The notes under the pieces: model-generated
The model's input: the letters and a program-made list of their open reading frames with translations, nothing else
Database searches by the model: none
Told to the model about the DNA's origin: nothing
Made by a program: the position numbers and the translations under genes
Shown: positions 59,253 to 64,000 of the stretch, piece by piece
Layout: every line of letters starts with the position of its first letter
How positions within the stretch are numbered: the stretch's first letter is position 1
Source: Acidobacteriota bacterium
GTDB lineage: Bacteria; Acidobacteriota; Vicinamibacteria; Marinacidobacterales; Marinacidobacteraceae
Length of the DNA stretch: 64,000 nucleotides
Direction: 5' to 3'
Assembly (NCBI GenBank): GCA_022820545.1
Contig: JAJEFG010000039.1
Coordinates: forward strand, 58,872-122,871

Positions 59253-59786
59253 CTACTGGCCCGTCAGGGCCGCGTAGTTGTCCTTGCAAAACTCCTCCAG
59301 TTGCTCGGCCAGGTGGCTGGCGGCGTTGCGCAGGCTGGGCCCGGTTTCCCGTTCGTCCAACCCGGTCAGGCTTTGACGCAGGCCTCCGGCGAGCGCCACC
59401 GCGTCCACGTAGTAGAACTCGACGATCTCGCTGCGCTCGACCAGCTCCACGCGGCCATTGATGATCAGCCGCTCGAGCTTGGGCAGCATCATCTGCGAGG
59501 TCCGGTAGTTGATGACGCGCACGGTGATCGCCGCGTCCTCCGCCGAGTCCACGATTCGAAACCAGTTCCGCCGGCCGCGGACGCGGTCCTGAACCTCCCG
59601 GGCCGCCGTCTCCAGCCCTTGCCGCAGCTCCGGATCCTCCGGATCGCTGGGGTGCACGAAGACGGTGAAGGGCTCGGGAGGGCGACGAGCCGCCTGGGCG
59701 CCGGCGGCCGAGGCGGCAAATGCGGCCAGCAACAGAAGCGCGGCGAACGCCGCCGGACGCGGATGCAGATGGCGGTGGATGGTCAT
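59253..59786 (-). CDS. Small secreted protein, paralog family member 1
   Basis: PPEPFTVFVHPSDPEDPELRQGLETAAREVQDRVRGRRNWFRIVDSAEDAAITVRVINYRT. Confidence 0.7.
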   Translation of the reverse strand: MTIHRHLHPRPAAFAALLLLAAFAASAAGAQAARRPPEPFTVFVHPSDPEDPELRQGLETAAREVQDRVRGRRNWFRIVDSAEDAAITVRVINYRTSQMMLPKLERLIINGRVELVERSEIVEFYYVDAVALAGGLRQSLTGLDERETGPSLRNAASHLAEQLEEFCKDNYAALTGQ

Positions 59787-59916
59787 GACGCCTCCCCGGG
59801 TTGCGCGAGGCCGCCCATCGCGACTGCTCGCCCCGGAATGATGGCACGGGGAACTGGTGCGGTTTCCGGACCCGGTGCGACGGAATCGTTCCCTGACCGG
59901 AGCGGGACGGGATGAC

Positions 59917-60459
59917 TCAGCGGGTGTCCGGCCTGGTCTCCATCCGCAGGCGCATCAGGGCGGCGTAGTTCTCCTTGCAGAACCGTTCCAGCTCTTCCGC
60001 CAGATGGCTTGCGGCGTTCCGAAGGCCGGGTCCGCCCGGAAAGTCCCGCTCATCCAGCCCCGTGAGCCCGCTCCGCTCGCCCCCCCCAAGAACGATGGCG
60101 TCCAGGAAATGAAACTCGCGGCCCATCAGGTCCGCGTAGGACCCCGGGGCTAGCGGATCTCCGTGTTGGCCGGTTCGGTAGTTGACAAGGCGCAGAGTCA
60201 GATCGGCGTCTTCAGCCGAATCCGCCAACTGGAACCAGTGCCGCCTCCGTTCCACGCGCTCCCGAACCATCGGAAGTACTTCCTCAAGCGCGGCCCGCAG
60301 CGCGTTGTCGCCGGGATCGCTGGTGTGAACGAAGACCCGAAACGGCTCCGAGGGACGCCGGGGCGCCTCGTCCTGCCCGGCGGCGGGCTGATCGTCCCAG
60401 GGCGCCAGGAGAAGCGGAAGCACGAGGGCCCAGGTTCGGGCCGAACCGCTCCGGATCAC
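59917..60459 (-). CDS. Small secreted protein, paralog family member 2
   Basis: EAPRRPSEPFRVFVHTSDPGDNALRAALEEVLPMVRERVERRRHWFQLADSAEDADLTLRLVNYRT; GTG start overlapping upstream stop (GTGA). Confidence 0.65.
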   Translation of the reverse strand: MIRSGSARTWALVLPLLLAPWDDQPAAGQDEAPRRPSEPFRVFVHTSDPGDNALRAALEEVLPMVRERVERRRHWFQLADSAEDADLTLRLVNYRTGQHGDPLAPGSYADLMGREFHFLDAIVLGGGERSGLTGLDERDFPGGPGLRNAASHLAEELERFCKENYAALMRLRMETRPDTR

Positions 60460-60995
60460 CGTGGCGCTGCTCCGCGTTCCCGCTTCGCCTGCGCTCTGGC
60501 TCGGCTCACGGCGCCGTAGTTGTCCTTGACGAACCGCTCCAGTTCCTCGGCCAGGTGACCGGCTGCGCTCCGGAGGCTCGGTCTCTCTTCGACACAGCGA
60601 TGATCCAGTCCCGACAACGCCGCCCGCTCGTCGCCAGCCAGGGCGACCGCATCCACGTAGTGATACCCCGTCGCCCAGCAGCCGTACATCGAACGGGACA
60701 GGTTGCCTCGGACCGAAAGATTCAGGTTCGCCTGCCGGTAGTGGGTGATCCGCAGCGTGATTTCGGCCGTCTCGGCGGAGTCCACCAGCCGGAACCACCT
60801 GTCGCGCCGCCTCACGCGTTCCCGGACCATGGGCAACGCGTCATCCAGGGTCGCCTGCACGGCGGCATCGGCGGTCGGGGTGGCATGGACGAACACTCGA
60901 AACGGCTCCGGGGGACGCCGGGGCGCCTCGTCCTGCCCGGCGGCGGCTGCCAACCCCAGGAGCGCGACGGGCGCGAGAATCAGGCCGGGCCGCAT
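60456..60995 (-). CDS. Small secreted protein, paralog family member 3
   Basis: EAPRRPPEPFRVFVHATPTADAAVQATLDDALPMVRERVRRRDRWFRLVDSAETAEITLRITHYR. Confidence 0.7.
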   Translation of the reverse strand: MRPGLILAPVALLGLAAAAGQDEAPRRPPEPFRVFVHATPTADAAVQATLDDALPMVRERVRRRDRWFRLVDSAETAEITLRITHYRQANLNLSVRGNLSRSMYGCWATGYHYVDAVALAGDERAALSGLDHRCVEERPSLRSAAGHLAEELERFVKDNYGAVSRARAQAKRERGAAPR

Positions 60996-61041
60996 GCCCC
61001 GCAGGCTACCAACGGGGTCCGCTCGGGCACAAAGGCGAAAC

Positions 61042-62430
61042 TCAGCCGTCCGCGGAGTCAGGGACGAACCGATCCGCCGCCGGAGCAAACGCCTCGATCT
61101 CCTCGCCCCCCTGGAAGGCGCCGACCACCGCTTCCCGGAGCGACAGCCGTACGACTTCGCCGGGATCCGGGAACAAACGCTCCTCGATCTCGGCGATCCG
61201 CTCGGGCTCCGACCGGGTCCGTGGGGACCCGGCGATCAGCGCACAGCAGTCTTTCGCGGGCACGGCGGAGGTCTCCCAGGTGCCGATCTTCTGCGCCCGG
61301 TCCATGATGGCCACCTTGTCGAACCCGACCAGCGGCCGCAGGACGGGTAGCGAGAGCGCGGCATCCACGCTGATGAGGTTCTCGAGCGTCTGGGACGCGA
61401 CCTGGGAAAGGCTGTCGCCCGTAGTCAGCGCCGCCGCTCCGAAGTGCCGGGCGACGACCTCGCCGCAGCGGAATGCGAACCGGCGGAACAGCACCGCCTC
61501 GTGGCCGGTTCTGCTGCCGGTGAGCCGGAGGTCGAAGTGGGTGTACGGAACGAGCACCAGCCGCGATCGGCCCGTATAGCGCGAAAGAACGCGGACCAGT
61601 TCCGCGGCCTTGCGGGCAGCGGGCGAATCCTGGTCCGGACGGGAGGGCGTGAGATGGACGAAGTCGAGCGAGGCTCCCCTTCCCGCCATCATCCAGGCGG
61701 CCACCGGCGAGTCGAAGCCGCCGGAAAGCATCCCCACCAGCCGGCCCGCGACCCCTACCGGAAGCCCGCCGGGCCCCTTCACCCGGCGCGTCCACAGGTA
61801 GATGGCTTCTTCGTGAGGCTCGATGAACACCGTGAGCGCCGGGTTCGAGAGGTCCACGCGGCCCCACGCCGTGCGCTGCAGAATGGCGCGCCCTACCGAC
61901 TCGGCAATGGCTTGCGAGCGGATGGGGAAGTTCCGGTCCCGGCGCCGCACCCGCAGGGCAAAGCCCGTCTCCGGTTCCGGCCGCGCATCCGCTGCCAACC
62001 AGCAGGCAAGCGAGGTGGTGTCGTCCAGCAACCGCTCGGGCGAGAGGGTTTCACCGCGCGGACGAGGAATCACGAAGCACGGAAGCGCGAGCTCGACGCC
62101 GAAAACGGTTGCGATCGCCGCGAGAGCCCGGTCGAGCGCCGCGGTCTCCCCCGGCGGAACTTCGATCCACACCCGGTCGCCGGCCGAACTCGTCCGCCAG
62201 CGCAGCCCGATGCCGCGGAGCCGCTGTCCGAGATTGCGCTTGAGCGCTTCCCGGAACGAGGGCCGGTTTCTGCCCTTGATGCGGATTTCCGGCGACCGGA
62301 TCAGGATGCGCCGCGGGGAGTCCGGCGCCGGATGCGCAGCCGCGCGGCCAAGTCGCTCCGCCTCTGCTGGCGCGCTGGGAAGACGTTCCGGCACGGTGGC
62401 GGGAGTGACGGTTCGGGACGATTCGGACAT
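61042..62430 (-). CDS. thiI: tRNA 4-thiouridine synthase ThiI
   Basis: THUMP domain; GRLVGMLSGGFDSPVAAWMMAGRGASLDFVHL PP-loop; TTGDSLSQVASQTLENL; DCCALI. Confidence 0.92.
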   Translation of the reverse strand: MSESSRTVTPATVPERLPSAPAEAERLGRAAAHPAPDSPRRILIRSPEIRIKGRNRPSFREALKRNLGQRLRGIGLRWRTSSAGDRVWIEVPPGETAALDRALAAIATVFGVELALPCFVIPRPRGETLSPERLLDDTTSLACWLAADARPEPETGFALRVRRRDRNFPIRSQAIAESVGRAILQRTAWGRVDLSNPALTVFIEPHEEAIYLWTRRVKGPGGLPVGVAGRLVGMLSGGFDSPVAAWMMAGRGASLDFVHLTPSRPDQDSPAARKAAELVRVLSRYTGRSRLVLVPYTHFDLRLTGSRTGHEAVLFRRFAFRCGEVVARHFGAAALTTGDSLSQVASQTLENLISVDAALSLPVLRPLVGFDKVAIMDRAQKIGTWETSAVPAKDCCALIAGSPRTRSEPERIAEIEERLFPDPGEVVRLSLREAVVGAFQGGEEIEAFAPAADRFVPDSADG

Positions 62431-62434
62431 CGGG

Positions 62435-62510
<76 letters not shown>

Positions 62511-62766
62511 AGTGTGTCCGCCGCAGACGGCCGAGGCGAGTCCGCGCGTGACCGACTTCACCATTGTAGCTGCATCCGTCCGCTGTTGGCCACGCCTGTC
62601 CGTCACGTGATCCTCGTCGACACGACGCTCGGCGCCGGAAGTCGATTGCGGATCGCAGGCTCGCCGGACCGACGCCCCGGAACGCGCCGGTCCCGGACTC
62701 CTGGGACCGGATTTGTCGACACCTGAACGGCTCGGCTAGAATCCGATTCGGCATTGGGAGGCGCCG

Positions 62767-63270
62767 ATGAAGTCCACTTCGATTCGACTGCGGGTGCTGG
62801 GGCTGATAATCCTCGGACCCTCGCTGGTAGTAGAGTCTCAGGTTGTGAACGATCCGGTCGTTGCGGAACTCGATGCGTACTGGGCCGAGGTGTCCCGGAC
62901 GGTCGCGGAAGGCGATTTCGAGAGCTACAAACGTCTCTATCATCCCGATGCGGTTCTGGTCGATCTGCAATCGGGGACCAGCTTGCCGATCGAGCAGGCA
63001 TTCGAGGGGTGGGAGCCGAGCTTCGTCGATACCCGTGACGGCCGGGTCCCGGCCACCGTCGAATTCCGCCTCACCGAGCGGCTGCACGATGAAACGACGG
63101 CGCACGAGACCGGCATCTTCCGGTACACGGCGACACCGGAGGACGCGGATCCGACCGTCGTCATTTTCCATTTCGAAGGTCTGCTCGTGCGGAAAGCCGG
63201 GAGTTGGCTCATGGTGATGGAATACCAGAAGCAGCCGGCGAGTAGCCAGGAGTGGGAGTCGGCCGAGTGA
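62767..63270 (+). CDS. SnoaL/NTF2-like secreted protein
   Basis: VVAELDAYWAEVSRTVAEGDFESYKRLYHPDAVLVD; F-H-F-EG..GSW pattern. Confidence 0.75.
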   Translation: MKSTSIRLRVLGLIILGPSLVVESQVVNDPVVAELDAYWAEVSRTVAEGDFESYKRLYHPDAVLVDLQSGTSLPIEQAFEGWEPSFVDTRDGRVPATVEFRLTERLHDETTAHETGIFRYTATPEDADPTVVIFHFEGLLVRKAGSWLMVMEYQKQPASSQEWESAE

Positions 63271-63391
63271 CGACGCCTCTGACGTGCGGATAATCGTCCA
63301 GCCGGGTTGGACCCCGGCCTTTCGCACCGCGTGAACTATGGTCAGGTTCGACAAGACTGACGGGAACGCATTGGAGTCGATAATCATGTTG

Positions 63392-63417
63392 ATAATTCCG
63401 CATGTAAAGCGGATTAT
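63392..63417. promoter_or_regulatory. Imperfect inverted repeat upstream of AbiEi-like gene
   Basis: ATAATTCCGC-N7-GCGGATTAT in an AT-rich leader. Confidence 0.35.
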
Positions 63418-63422
63418 GAATC

Positions 63423-64000
63423 ATGGTGTACGACACGCGATCCGGGTTGTCGAGATATGTCAATGGGTTGCTCTCTGCGGGCCGGACGGTGTTCACCTCG
63501 GAAGAAGCCGAACAGGCCCTCGGCGTCGGACACGGTGCGTTTCTGGATGCCGCCGAGCGGCTACAGCGTCGTAAGGCTCTGCTGAATCCGCGGAGAGGAT
63601 TCTATGTCGCCGTCCCACCGCAATATTCCGCTTGGGGAGGACCGCCGCCGGCCTGGTACATCGACGCGCTCATGCGCCATGAAGGCAACGCCTACTACGT
63701 CGGGTTGTTGAAAGCCGCAGAGCTTCATGGTGCGACGCATCAGGCCGTCATGGAGTTCCAGGTCGTGTCGGCCAAGCGCCTGCCGAAGATCCGCGCGGGG
63801 CGCAACCTGATCGTCTTCTACTTCCGCAAGAGCCTGGAGACGTTGACGGCAGGGACTGAGGATCGCAAGACCGACACCGGCGTGATGAAGATCTCGTCGG
63901 CCGCGCTGACGGCTCTGGACCTCCTGCGCTATCCGCGGGCGTCAGGCGGCATCGACAGTGTAGCCACAGTCCTTTCCGACCTCGCCGAGAAGATCGATCC
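63423..64000 (+). CDS. abiEi: AbiEi-family antitoxin/transcriptional regulator (3' truncated by window edge)
   Basis: MVYDTRSGLSRYVNGLLSAGRTVFTSEEAEQALG...RRGFYVAVPPQYSAWGGPPPAWYIDALMRHEGNAYYVGLLKAAELHGATHQAVMEFQVVSAKRLPKIRAGRNLIVFYFRK. Confidence 0.85.
   Translation, partial: MVYDTRSGLSRYVNGLLSAGRTVFTSEEAEQALGVGHGAFLDAAERLQRRKALLNPRRGFYVAVPPQYSAWGGPPPAWYIDALMRHEGNAYYVGLLKAAELHGATHQAVMEFQVVSAKRLPKIRAGRNLIVFYFRKSLETLTAGTEDRKTDTGVMKISSAALTALDLLRYPRASGGIDSVATVLSDLAEKID

Overview
High-GC bacterial chromosomal window, probably from an uncultured lineage; taxonomy cannot be assigned from this sequence alone. It is densely coding. Backbone genes: paired ABC exporter half-transporters, a FabZ-like hydratase, sterol desaturase, PQQ-type propeller, class V aminotransferase, M20 peptidase, LOG-like protein, mfd, two SurA/PpiC-type chaperones, moaA, two-domain FKBP, D-aminoacylase, thioredoxin, CDF transporter, thiI and tRNA-Lys(CTT). 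The most distinctive content: (1) a fabZ-like gene whose 3' end recurs four times, each downstream copy closing a different cargo module (repeat lipoprotein with an S8-like C-terminus; orphan ORF; HipBA). (2) A ~10.2 kb type I PKS (KS-AT-DH-cMT-ER-KR-ACP-KS-AT*) whose last AT has lost its catalytic serine and a large internal segment, with a free-standing ACP and an alpha/beta hydrolase nearby. (3) A quinohemoprotein amine dehydrogenase locus (qhpADCB, exporter, protease) with a probable qhpG ~15 kb away across the PKS. (4) Two ~210 bp elements bounded by identical 29 bp inverted repeats, related REP-like palindromes, and a separate 187 bp MITE-like element. (5) A coupled array of three paralogous small secreted proteins. 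(6) Three toxin-antitoxin-type loci (HipBA, BrnT/XRE, AbiEi). All identifications are from reading motifs by eye; no database search was run.
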